In this document: positions 32,785-43,943 of the stretch, piece after piece | Layout of the letters: the number at the start of each line of letters is the position of its first letter | Numbering within the stretch: the stretch's first letter is position 1 | NCBI GenBank assembly: GCA_017163975.1 | Contig: JAFFSR010000249.1 | Coordinates: forward strand, 4,277,001 to 4,341,000 | Length of the DNA stretch: 64,000 nt | Source: Anastatus disparis | Taxonomy: Eukaryota > Arthropoda > Insecta > Hymenoptera > Eupelmidae | Reading direction: 5' to 3' | Notes under the pieces: generated by a model | What the model was told of the DNA's origin: nothing | The model's input: only the letters and a program-made list of their open reading frames with translations | Databases searched by the model: none | Translations under genes and position numbers: made by a program

Positions 32785-33185
32785 TATTACATGATAATTG
32801 AAATTACTCATTGTTTGCCACTTCGGAAATTGTTTTTTGAGGGCTTATTTTTTTCTATTTTTTAATAACTTCAAAATAAATTTTTGATTGTGTTAGAAAG
32901 AGCCACCAGTAAGGAGTTATGACAGATTAAAATATATATTTTAATGTATGATTTATTTTTCATATTGAATATAAATGTATATTTTTATGTATGATTAATT
33001 TTTATATTGTAAATAAATTATACATGAAAATAAATATTTCAAACTGTCATAACTCCTTATTGATGGCTCTAACTTACATGATCAAAAATTCGTTTTAAAG
33101 TTCATGTAAAATAGAAAAAAATGAGCCTGCGAAAAGAAATTTCTTAAGTGGCGAACAATGAATAATTTCAATTACCATGTACACG
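32785..33185. repeat. Palindromic repeat
   Basis: attgaaattactcattgttt pairs with aaacaatgaataatttcaat after minor changes; agccaccagtaaggagttat pairs with ataactccttattgatggct. Arms about 160 bp around an AT-rich centre. The frame at 33296-33538 lies just outside and shows nothing recognisable. Confidence 0.7.
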
Positions 33186-33349
33186 GAAAAACTTTTGCAC
33201 ATAAAATACGTTCAAATGTTGCATATAAATTCACATCTAATATTATTGAAATAATTTTAATATCATTCTTGAAAAAAGATTAAAATCAAATTGAGATGAT
33301 GTTTCCCTCAGAAGAAATGAAATTGGAAACCAGTCATCTATGCATTCAA

Positions 33350-34742
33350 TATATACTCAATATGTATGTTGACTACATTCGAGACAGTCGAACAGCCTGT
33401 GTATTCAGACTTGATCGGGATTTAGCTTTAACTCGAACTGAAAAAGTTAACAGTAGTGCGGACAACCGAGTGCGTGTTTTAAAAAGAGGTAGGGGAAAAA
33501 GAAAAAGAGGGAGTAACCAAAATACATTCTTATTATGATGGTAAAATAGTAATTTTTAAAAAAATTAATAAATGTTAAGATTTTAATATAATTTGTGAGT
33601 CTTTAAAACTATTAAAAAAGTATTTCAACTCCAAATCTAATTATTTTAAACAACTAGGGGGCAGATGAGCATGTATCATTTCATGTCAATGATATATTTT
33701 GAAGTTGGTTTGGTCGAGTGCGCAACGTTCACGCTTTTCCTTTTGAGTGTGCAAGTTCAACTCTTGGTCAGGATCACGTTTTTTTTTTAATTTTTTTTTA
33801 TTATTTTAAAATTTTTTATTAATTTTTTTATTTATATTTTTTTTCTTATAATATTAAAATCTAATTTTTCACGAGTATATTAGGTATACTCGTTTTTTCA
33901 ATGAATATTAAAAAAAAAAAAATTATTCCTTAGATGTAATAATTAAAAATATTAATAAATGAATAATAGTTAGGTTTATGATACTTAATGTTACATTCTG
34001 TCTTAAGATATATATTAATATGTAATATACATTCTAACATAAATAAATTAATTTTATAGTCTAATTTATTTATTATGTAAATTTTACAAATTACATTATG
34101 AATAAATTAAACTATAGTATTATAAAATAAACATTATTATTATTTATTTATCAATATTTTTCATCATTACGCCTAAGAAATAATTTATTTTTAAAAAATA
34201 TTCATTGAAAAAACCAGTATACTTAATATACTCGTCAAAAATTAGATTTTAATATTATAAGAAAAAAAATATAAATAAAAAAATTAATAAAAAATTTTAA
34301 AACAATGAAAAAAAATTAAAAAAAACGTGATCCTGACCAAGTGTTGAACTCGCACACTCAAAAGGAAAAGCATGAACGTTGCGCACTCGACCAAACCTGC
34401 TTCAAAATATCATTGACATGAAATGATACATGCTCATCTGCCCCCTAGTTGTTTAAAATAATTAGATTTGGAGTTGAAATTCTTTTTCAATAGTTTTAAA
34501 GACTCACAAATTATATTACAATCTTAACATTCATCAATTTTTTTTAAATTACTATTCCACCATCATAATAAGAATGTATTCTGGTTACCCCCTCTTTTTC
34601 TTTTTTCCCTGCCTCCTTTCAAAACACGCGCTCGGTTACTGTTAACTTTTTCAGTTCGAGTTGAAGCTAAATGCCGATCAAGTCTGAATACAAAGGCTAT
34701 TCGACTGTCTCGAATGTAGTCAACGTACATACTTGATTATTT
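33350..34742. repeat. 1.4-kb inverted repeat with tRNA-like sequence in both arms
   Basis: Arms of about 600 bp (33350-33960 and 34165-34742) flank a loop of about 200 bp. Matches include gactacattcgagacagtcg against cgactgtctcgaatgtagtc, and gggggcagatgagcatgtat against atacatgctcatctgccccc. Each arm holds ttggtcgagtgcgcaacgtt..caagttcaactcttggtcag, which resembles a tRNA-derived SINE head (A box tggtcgagtgcgc, B-box-like agttcaactc). Arms differ at roughly one base in ten. Confidence 0.8.
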
Positions 34743-35569
34743 TTTGCAAACTAAATAGATAATATATCTACATCATAACTATTGAGTGTAAAAATATGTT
34801 AATAATGAAAGTATTAGGAAGTTTTTAGCGCGTCCAAATCGGTTTCAAGTTTTTTTGAGCACAAATCAATTGCAAAAGTTTTTCTGTGAAATACATATAA
34901 AAACCAATAGGAAACTTCAAAATTCAGGTTTAGATTTGATTAGATTAGATATTGTTTTATTTTGTATTATAATTACAAAAACGCTGCCAAGTGCTTTGGC
35001 GGAATGCTTTCTCATAGAGCTCTTTGAGTTTCATTAATTTTCTTATATTTATTCAAATGTGATTTTAATATAAAAAAATTGTCTAACATTAATGTTGGGA
35101 ATAGAGGTTTTTTGTTCCGGGATCGGAAAGAAAACACTTTTATTTATAATATTGAACTGGTTGATATATATTCTAAACTATGTTTAAGTACAGTAATTAT
35201 TAATCTAGTACGTTACAAATGGCTGAGCTTTACTTTACATATGCTATTGTAAAGAGCTTGTCTTTATCGCTACATGGCGCTCGCTAGACTCTGTTCAACA
35301 TACTGCTTGAGCTCAACTAGAGCCTCTCTTTCTCAGCTGATTTGCTGAATCGTATGTATGGTCGAGTACGCATTTACCGATGGATGGCGATACGCATACA
35401 AATATGAGACGCAACATTTACATATTACAACAATTAATATTTACTCATATTGTACTTAGCTGATTGCCTTTTCAGCATTTATAATGTATTTTAAAGCATT
35501 AAGTAATACAAAAAAATTTGTTCTATTGGAAAAATGATATAACGTAGTAATAAAAAGAATGATGACAAC

Positions 35570-37180
35570 AAAATTTCTAATCGGAACCACGCTAAGAAAG
35601 AAGATAAATGAGTAATAAAAATTTTTATGAAAATTTTCAAAATGTTATTGAATTAAAACTGCGCTGAGAAAATTAGTTTTCCAAAGCTTGTTTTCTTCAG
35701 ATAGTAGCAAATAACTTGCATATAAATTTTGGAGCAAATCTATCGAATGGTTTTCGTAAAATAGAAAAAAAATGAAAAAAAATATTTTTTTTTAATTTTA
35801 AGGTAGTACTATCGTTAAAGATTGACGGTTTTTTATGAAAATTTTCAAAATGCTCTTAAATTTATATCTCAATATTTTTTCAGTAATTTTAACAAATGAA
35901 CCTGTTAAGGAATTTTTTGGAAATGATGCTGAGTTAAATTGGGTGACACACTACCAAATTCATGATAAGTGTCCTTTCATCAAAAAGTTATTTAGTTCGT
36001 ATCAGTAGAACAAAATAATAAAGGCATCCATGCTAATTTCTTAAAAAGTGTTATAAAAATTCAAATTCATGAAGAAAAATCAAAATGAATTTTACAATTT
36101 ATCATCGCTAAATATGATTTATGTATATAAATGTATAAGGCAATTAAAGCCAGGCATTGTTATATTTCTATTTAATAAATATTTTGTAGTTTTCAAAAGT
36201 TTTTCTTCTTTTGTCTGTCAAAAATAAATTACAAACAAATTTTTAAGCAAATTCTTCGAGTAGTTTACGTAAAATGCAAAAAAAATAAAAAAAAAATTTT
36301 TATGAAAATTTTCAAAATGCTCTTAAATTAAACAAATTTTGGAGCAAATCTATCGAATGGTTTTCGTAAAATATAAAAAAAATGAAAAATAAAAATTTTT
36401 TTAAAAATTTTTAAAATATTCTGAAAATAAAAGTGTGCTAAGAAAATCAGTTTTCAAAAATTTTTTTACTTCCCTACTTTTGACAGTCAGAATTAAGTTC
36501 CATACAAATTTTCAAACAAATTCTTCGAGTGGTTTACGAAAAATAAAAAAAAAATGAAAAATCGAAATTTTTTTAGAGTTCTTAAAATGACTATAAAAAA
36601 AAAACTACGCTAAAAAAACCAATTCTCAATAGCTTCCGCACCAGTTGATCGAAAAATTGAATTGTATGGAAAATTTGAAGTAAATCCATCGAGTAGTTCT
36701 TAAGATTTTATTAGCTTAATAAATAGAAACATTTTTTTCAAAAATTTCAAAATACTCTAAAATTAAAACTCAGTTAAGAAAATCAGTTTTTAAAAATTTA
36801 TTTTATTTGGGCAATCACAAATAATTTTTATGCAAATTTTAAAGCAAATTCATCGAGTAGTTAACAAAAAAAACCAAAAAAATAAAAAATCAAATATTTT
36901 TTTTTTTCAAACGACTTTAAAATTAAAACTACGCTAGAAGAACCAATTATCTATAGCTTCCCAGCAAGTTAGTCAAAAAAATAAGTTTCATGCAAAATTA
37001 GAAGCAAATCCATAGGATAGTTTTCGAGATACAATCTACTAACTGAAATCATACACACACACACATTTTCTAGAAACCACTTTTTTCGACTCCCCGAATT
37101 TAAATATGTACAAATTAATAAAAAAATGGAAAAAATTTTTTTTTATCGATACAATGCTTTCTCTATGAGAAAGCAAAAGA
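35570..37180 (+). repeat. About 160-bp tandem repeat block, about seven units
   Basis: The motif atcgaRtggttttcgtaaaata or ttcgagtagtttacgtaaaa recurs near 35741, 36251, 36348, 36521, 36688, 36849 and 37009, with the same flanking phrases as in 18010-18590. It ends, like that block, in cattttctRgaaac, a tNNatacaatgctt segment and a hairpin gctttctctatgagaaagc (about 37150). A 330-bp stretch at 35890-36220 breaks the periodicity and is not identified. 34743-35569 shows no supported feature. Confidence 0.75.
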
Positions 37181-37189
37181 GCGTGTAAA

Positions 37190-38473
37190 ATTACAAATAA
37201 AGTTAAAAATTTATAAAATACTTGAAATAGCCTTGCATATATAAAATTGAAATAGTACAGTATGATATCACAGTCATAAAACCTAATAGAGATAGTTATA
37301 CTGTAATAGTAAGTCAAGAAATTAAATAAAAGTGATATCACAGATAACACGAATAAATACACGAAAATAGCATAAATAATATAGTTAAAAATTAGTCTCA
37401 AATATCTATTAGTCAAAAGAATTACATAAAATCAAGCATGTAAAGAGCGCAGTCGAAATATCAGCAGTATACAGTAAGTTAAAATCACAGCAAAGTTAAA
37501 TGAACAGTAATATACAAGTCAAGCTGATAAAAATATAATCATTCACTCTATGCACACACATCCTACACTCACGCCAATAAATACAATCATGCTTTAAATC
37601 TATAAAAGGTACATCACATAATAAATTAACACATATGATATAGTCCGAAAATAATACTGTTTAATCGAGGTCGAGTAAATACCTCCTCAGAGCGGTTTCA
37701 AACCTGCTGATTGATGGAAGATTTTCAATGTCAGCAGGTACAGAGTTCTAAAAATGCGCACCTTGAACTTGAAAGGAATTTCTTCTAGTCTCAGTGCGCA
37801 TGAAGGGCACTGCAAGATCTTTAATCCTACCCCTAGTGGTCACTTTGGGTATATATCTAGTGAAGAGACCCACTAGATATTCGGGAGTATTAATACGTAC
37901 GATTTTATACATAAGTACAGCCATAAAATACTGTCTCCTCGAATCAGTACGTAGCCAACCCAAAGCATGTTTATGGGGAGAGATGTGATCACCCATCCTC
38001 ACGCCTAATATGTATATGTCTCCCACATGAATTTTGCATTGTCTGTAGCCGTCTTCGTAACTTCTGCGAAGCATTGAGCAAAACTACTGAGCAGTAATCA
38101 AGATGTGGGAACAGCAGGGTGGTTGCGAGCTGCTTACGTAGAGCCTCAGTGGTGTACCGACGGAAAAACCGCAGGCTATAAATCACTGTATTGAATTTTT
38201 TAGTCAACATATTAATATGCGGTTTACACGAAAGTTTAGAGTCGAATACAACACCAAGGCTCGTAGCGGTATCAGAGAAAATAATACCGTTACCGCTCCC
38301 CAGGTCAAACGTCCTTCACCCGAATAAAAATTTTTAATAAAATGATTACCTTCAAAGACGATTGCCTTTGTTTTACTAGCATTCAAAGTGAGAGAAGCAC
38401 CAGCAGCTTACCCCGACACCGCCCTCTGTAAAATACGAATCTTCTCATCCACATCATCATAAGGGACCTACGT
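37190..38473 (-). pseudogene. CR1-like LINE, 3' half (RT C-terminus and 3' UTR)
   Basis: On the minus strand this encodes the part after YADDLQIY: LQRAVSG with a stop, ASLTLNASKTKAIVF, RFFRRYTTEALRKQLATTLL (about 38165-38110), HALGWLRTDSRRQYFMAVL and a C-terminus ending LLDLD and a stop near 37667. A 3' UTR sharing ctgtgatatca blocks with 4756-5240 follows. Frames are shifted near 38205 and 38000. The 5' edge at 38473 joins, with essentially no missing sequence, to the part at 48045-48905. Confidence 0.85.
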
Positions 38474-39756
38474 TGTAACGGTTATTTACTACGCATTACA
38501 AAAGAAATAAGATTTTAAATTCAATTTACTTTTTGCTAAGTCTATGTAATTTTGTTAGAATACGGAGCTGCTAGAATTTATATTAAATATGATAAACTAA
38601 CAACAAACTCCGGCAAAGCTAGCTGGTATTTTAGATTAATGTGCGAAGATTTTTCTATCAGCTCATCGCTGCGCGTCTCTCTCTCTCTCTCTCTCTTACC
38701 TGATCGAGAGACGCGATGCCGCTAGCACAGTTCTCCTTATTTTTGTTCGGTTTAACTTTCCTAGTTAAACCTATTAAATATTTTATATAAAAAATATGCA
38801 TTTTACTATAATAAAAAAATAAGGACCGCGGAGGCGTCGGGGTAAGCAACAGGTACAGGCTTATTATATGATATGCATATACAGCAGATAAAGTAAAGAT
38901 TTTATATTTAAAATGGATTTATTAAAAGTAATAAAAAAAATACAAAATTAATATTTAAAACGTGAATGAGTAAATAAAAATAATTAAGTAATATAATAAT
39001 ATTTTAATTACAGTAAAAAATATTCTCTAGAAAGAGCTAGCAATAGGGGAGGACGTGACGCGAACTAAAATGTATCGTACACTTTAACGCACGCTTGTTC
39101 TTTCAACACCAGAAGTTTTTTCGAGGCAAGAAACTTCCAGTTAACAAAAATCTTATAAGCAACTTACAATATTGTGTAGAGGCCTCTTATCCCGTGTAGC
39201 AAAACACAACCGACATTGGCCAACGGAGACAATATATGTCGGGCCTGATCGCTGTGACTCGTGGATCCAGCCAAATTAAAAAACAATCTCCAGCTCGCTG
39301 CGACTTGTCGTGGACAGCCAAGATAGGTTGAGCACAGCCTGAAGACGACGCTTGGGTCCCTTTAGATCGGAGATCTCCTTTTCCCTTTTCCTTTTTCACA
39401 AAACTATAAACGACACTACACCAGCGAATTAATCAAATTAAAAATCGAATAAAGTCGAGAGATCAGACTAAGGTGCGCGCTTGTAGGCCGTTGAATCCAG
39501 TCTACCGCGCCGCAGCTTCTCTTCACTCTCATGCGCGTCGATTGACACCTTACAATACCAGCATATGACGGCGCTCGTGACAGCACACCGAGCTGATTTA
39601 ATTACAACAGCGCGCAAGATTTGAACACGGTAGAATACCGTGACCCTTCTTCGCCAGACGCAGCATACCCAGATTCTGCTGCTCTCGGTTGATGCGCTGA
39701 AGGATTTGGAAAGGGAAAGGTGTAGTCAGTAATTACAAAAAAAAATCAAATTATAT

Positions 39757-40622
39757 TACATATATTCTCGGTGTTCAGAACGACGAGGACACTGGTTTGA
39801 GCGTTTATCACCCGCATGGTTGCATACATAACACCTTGGCTGGTCTTTAGTAAGGGCTTTCCGTTTGGCCTGTTTGGCCTTCTCTTCTTCTTTTCCCAAT
39901 CTAAGCTCAGCCATCAGCTTATTGGCTTTGACCCGTTCATGGGCCGCTTTCGCTTTGGCGGCAGCTTCCCACGCTTTCTTCAGAGCTTGAGAGGCTTCTT
40001 CCTCCGCCTGTCAGACCTTAGCCCTTTCTCTTTCTCTCCTTTTTCTTTCTCGCTCTAGCTTGGCCAGTCTAGCACGCCTGGCTCGTAGCAAAGCTGCCAC
40101 TTCTTGCCTTCTATCCTTGATGATAGTCAGCCAATTACTGACCAGATCAGCCGTTTCCAACCCATGTTGTTCCACGAAGTGGTCCCACCAAGCAAAAGCT
40201 TCAGCTTCCTCGTCAAAAGCTACGGAAGACTGGCGAGCCACTCTCCTTAATTCAGTCTCGAGTTCCTTCCACTCTTCTGCCATTGATGGCTCTCCCTTGG
40301 AAGGCGTTGTGCCTGATCGTGGGTCGCAAGCCGTTTGGCTCTGCGACACACTGGGTTTTGAGGCTTCTACGACCTCTTGCCGCTTGGGAGTCGGCTTAAC
40401 CCTGATCAGCGACGGCTCTCGTGGTATCTCCTCAATTGTCAGTGCGGGGAGGCTATGTCTCTCCTTCTACTTCTCTATCTCCCGCTAGACCCTTTCAGTC
40501 TCCAACTGATCTCGCAGGAATTCTGCGTAAGGTAGCAGGTAATCTCTAACCTTTACGTCCGCAGTGTTGGAGATAAGGAAGGCGATAAGGTTTTCCATCC
40601 CTTTACGACATTGAGAATCCAT
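39757..40622 (-). pseudogene. Extra gypsy ORF in env position: coiled coil with degenerate zinc knuckle
   Basis: Starts at the ATG whose complement ends at about 40622 (MDSQCRKGMENLIAFLIS), 45 bp after the integrase stop. In-frame stops fall near 40485 and 40015; otherwise about 285 codons are continuous to a TAA near 39757. Contents: an N-terminal helical part, a central segment (AWWDHFVEQHGLETADLV), a long Arg/Glu/Lys helix (ARRARLAKLERERKRRERER), an Ala/Lys helix (AWEAAAKAKAAHERVKANKL) and CYVCNHAGDKRSNQC, a CxxC..C knuckle lacking the expected His. No signal peptide or membrane segment, so it is not an envelope protein. It may be a gag-like or nucleic-acid-binding accessory. A branch-point-like tactaac and cag precede the ATG. 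Confidence 0.5.
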
Positions 40623-40666
40623 CTGTTAGTAGAAAGAAAGGACCGTTTGTTAGTATTTTCAGGTGG

Positions 40667-42288
40667 TTACTTTTTATTCGCACGGGTTCGCATTCTAATT
40701 TTTCTCGGCGAGTAATCAATTACATTTTCGATAGGCTGTACATTTGTAGAACCTTTTGGCCTACCACGCTTACGTTTGATCTGCTTAGGCTCAATTTGAC
40801 GCATACGCTTTACGGTTCGGGTTACTACGATGGCTGTTTTACGCGGACGACCTCGTTTCCTATTCGGTTTTTTGAGTTGGGGAGTTTCACCGCTCGCAGG
40901 CGGTCGCACGCAACCTGAACCTAAGCCTCCGTCGGCACACGGAGTCGCATCGCTCGCAAGAGACGGGTCGCTTATCGTTTCATTCGCATGTGTTGGTTTC
41001 ACCGGTGGTTGAGATGGTGATTCGTCTTCTCGCTGTGCTATGTATGGTTTTAGTTGCTCTACATGAACAGGGCCGTAAGCATTTCTGTCCTGGTCTATTA
41101 ATCTGTACTTGTTAGAGCCACATTCAGCTGTAATCATATATGGGCCTACGAACTTAGGTGCAAGTTTACTTGCAATACCCTGAGCAGCCGAAGAGAGTAT
41201 TTTATTTCTTTTCCATACTAAATCTCCAATGCTGTATTCTACTCCTCTTCGACCAAGATCATATGCATCAGCTTGCTTCTGTTGTGCAGACTCTGCACGA
41301 TCCACTACCTGTTCATGTAGCAAAGGTAATTTGCTTACACGATTTAGCCAGTTCGTTACTTCTTGTAACCGTTCGTTTTCTTGAGCAGCTTTATCTTCTT
41401 TTCTTTTCAGTGAGCTCGGAGGTTCTGGCTGTCTACCACAATTTAACAACGCAGGGCTTGTACCAGTTGTACTCTGTTTCGCAGTGTTATATTCAAATAT
41501 AATCTCTGGTAACTTTTCGTCCCATGAGCGATGATTTTCATCAATGAATGCGGTAATCATGGTTTTGACCGTCAAGTTTATCCTTTCTACCGGATTAGTC
41601 TGCGGATGATACGTAGGAGTAGTATTATGACAAATGCCTGCTTTAGTTAGATATTTATCTACTACTTAATTCCTGAACTCTGAACCATTGTCAGATAAGA
41701 AGATCTCAGGTGCACCAAACCTAAAAATAATTCTTTCTCTTAGTGCTTTTGAGATCGTGGATGCATTCGCTTTTCTAATAGGTATGCACTCCACCCATTT
41801 GGTGAATAGATCTTCGAAAATCAAGGCATACTCATATCCACGTTTACTTCTTGGAAACGGACCTGTTACAGCTCCAGTGATAACTTTTCATGGGCCTGAA
41901 ACTTCTCTTTTACTCAACAAACCTGCAGGTAGTTTTGGTTCGACTTTGCACTGCTGACAGATCTTACAGCTCTTAATATACTGTGACACTGTTTTCTCTA
42001 TATAAGGCCAGTAATAATATTGTTTTACGCGAGCCACTGTTTTATCAAGACCTAAGTGGCCAGCTGTCGGCTCATCGTGGCATTCATGCAGTACTTCTGC
42101 TCGATTTTCGCTGGGAACAACGAGTTTCCATGCGTCATCGTCTCCCATCGTTTCTACAGTAAATCTGTCCGGTACATAACGGTACCATTGACCTCCAACT
42201 ATCTTCCATCTTGGATAGTAATTAGGATTACTCATAACCTGTTGAAGCAGAGACTTATACCACACATCCTTGGTTTGCGACGCCCAAC
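40667..42288 (-). pseudogene. Gypsy integrase with C-terminal AT-hooks
   Basis: Continues pol after the MITE. An HHCC zinc domain HECHDEPTAGHLG..CKICQQC lies at about 42090-41950. A TGA near 41888 follows KREVSGP. The catalytic core has the acidic triad in place: Asp in FEDLFTKWVE (about 41815), Asp in LSDNGSEF (about 41690) and Glu in NPVERINLTVK (about 41590). One further stop lies at about 41670. The GPY/F-like module reads GPYMITAECGSNKYRL..HVEQLKPYI (41150-41040). The tail has two AT-hook cores, KRGRPRK (about 40850) and KRKRGRPKG (about 40760). The protein would insert the element cDNA; AT-hooks could favour AT-rich minor grooves. Confidence 0.85.
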
Positions 42289-42291
42289 TTA

Positions 42292-42948
42292 CTAGGAGAG
42301 TATCACATCTTTGGATCACGGATTTTGCTCAAACTTTGTGATAAGTTTCCAAATGTCAAAATATGAAAAGAAATAGAATTTTAGACACCAACGCTCAATA
42401 TTTTCCTAGTTATAGAAAATTAAAGAAAATCTCTTAAAAAGTTACTAGATTTTTAAACGCATATAGTTTCTTAGCATTGATAGCTAGAAGCTTGAAACTT
42501 TTTTTAAATGGAAGCTGAGCTCAAATCCTTTCAAATTAGTAGTTGTAGCATGTCAAAATATTATTTTTTCCTAAAGTTATAGCGTGATAAACATTAGACC
42601 CAATTTCAGCTTTTGTTATCAATTAATGTTTTAAAAAGAAAAATCAGGTCCAATGTTTATCACGTTATAACTTTGGAAAAAAATAATATTTCGACACGCT
42701 ATAACTACAAATTCGAAAGGATCAGCTTTCATTTGAAAAAAGTTTCAAGCTTCTAACTATCAATTCTAAAGAACTATATGCGTTTAAAAATCTAGTAACT
42801 TTTTTAGTGATTTTCTTTAATTGCCTATAACTAGGGAAATATTGAGCGTTGGTGTCTGAAATTCTGTTTTCTTTCATATTTTGACATTTGGAAACTTATC
42901 ACACAATTTGAGCAAAATCCGTGATCCGGAGTTGTGATATTCTCCTAG
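42292..42948. mobile_element. TTA-flanked palindromic MITE, copy 2 (in gypsy pol)
   Basis: 657 bp; ends ctaggagagtat and atattctcctag; tta at 42289-42291 and 42949-42951. Discounting the insert and one tta, the pol frame is continuous from RNase H into integrase, so the boundaries are exact. Same family as 21963-22626 and 61184-61847. Confidence 0.93.
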
Positions 42949-42951
42949 TTA

Positions 42952-43897
42952 GTGCACTTAAGTGAGTGTCGCATTCTACTGAGTCTTCATGCATGCGTGA
43001 TAACGCATCAGGCATATAGTTTAATGCACCTTTTCTGTGCTCATTAGAGTAAGAGTACCCTTGCAGCTCCAGCGCCCAACGCGCTAGCCTGCCCGTTGGA
43101 TTATGTAAATTACAGAACCAACATATACTACTATGATCAGTTATGACCTTAAAGTCATAACCTTCGATGTCACAACGAAACTTTTTGACAGCCCATATAA
43201 CAGCTAGACATTCTCTTTCTAATACGCTGTAATTTCGCTCTGCACTGGACATTGTACGACTAGCGAATTCCAATACTCGCTCTTCGTCGTTAACTACTTG
43301 TAGAAGTACTGCTCCTAGACCTGAGTCACTAGCATCTGTCTGTATAACGAATTGCAAATCGAACTGCGGTCGATGCAATAACGGAGCAGATGCGATCAAA
43401 GCTTTTATTTGGTCAAAATCGATTTCCTGATCGCTTGACCATGCATTTCTGCAGTCTTTTCTAGTGAGTCTGGTTAATGGCTCTGCTAACGTGGCGAAAT
43501 TTTTCAAGAATTTCCTGTACCACGAGGCCATGCCCATGAAACGCCTCAGCTGCTTTGGATTTTTAGGAGCTGGGTATTCAACGATGGGTCTTATCTTATC
43601 TGGGTCAGGCTTAAATCCATCTCTATTTACCAGAACACCGAGATATCTGACCTCTTCTCGGCAGAATATACTTTTTTCATGACTGATCGTGAGGCCTGCT
43701 GATTTTATTCGCAGTAATACCCTCTTCAACCATTTCATATGTTCAGCGAACGTCTCGGTTACTACGATAATATCATCTAGGTACGAAAATGCGTATGGCT
43801 CAAGTTCTGAGCCTATAACCTTATCGATTAATCGCTGAAAGGTGGCGCCAGTGTGGCTAAGGCCGTACGGCATCCGTTTAAACTGGTAAAGACCCTA
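42952..43897 (-). pseudogene. Gypsy RT (second half) and RNase H
   Basis: Minus strand: AFTVPG..GLYQF and KRMPYGLSHTGATFQRLID (about 43890-43830), active-site YLDDIIVV (about 43785-43760), HEKSIFCREEVRYLG, then the palm/thumb and FMGMASWYRKFLKNFA. RNase H-like segment: FVIQTDASDSGLGAVL (first Asp, about 43350-43305), ERECLAVIWAVKKFR (Glu) and VITDHSSICWF (Asp), ending LNYMPDALSRMHED. The reading frame is open to the MITE at 42951. The first part of RT is missing. A TAG sits just before the GLYQF block. Confidence 0.88.
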
Positions 43898-43943
43898 GCC
43901 AGGTACCGTAAATGCCGTTAAAGGCATTTACGGTACCTGGCTG
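43898..43943. repeat. Perfect 20-bp inverted repeat at an RT deletion junction
   Basis: agccaggtaccgtaaatgcc, six bases, then ggcatttacggtacctggct. One arm is the normal pol sequence that encodes AFTVPG; the other is its reverse complement and replaces roughly 65 codons of RT fingers/palm that should lie between IIEPS and TAFTVPG. Confidence 0.85.

Noticed and set aside
33296..33538. 80-residue ORF at the start of the inverted repeat
   Set aside because: No domain; sequence is shared with the opposite arm, so it is repeat DNA.
37039..37416. Hydrophobic 125-residue minus-strand ORF
   Set aside because: Overlaps the LINE 3' UTR and the end of the tandem-repeat block.
39187..39399. Small minus-strand ORF starting MKKEKGKGD
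   Set aside because: Short, no recognisable motif, lies in the probable 3' region of the gypsy element.
40060..41502. Plus-strand ORFs across integrase and the third gypsy ORF
   Set aside because: Antisense shadows of minus-strand coding sequence.
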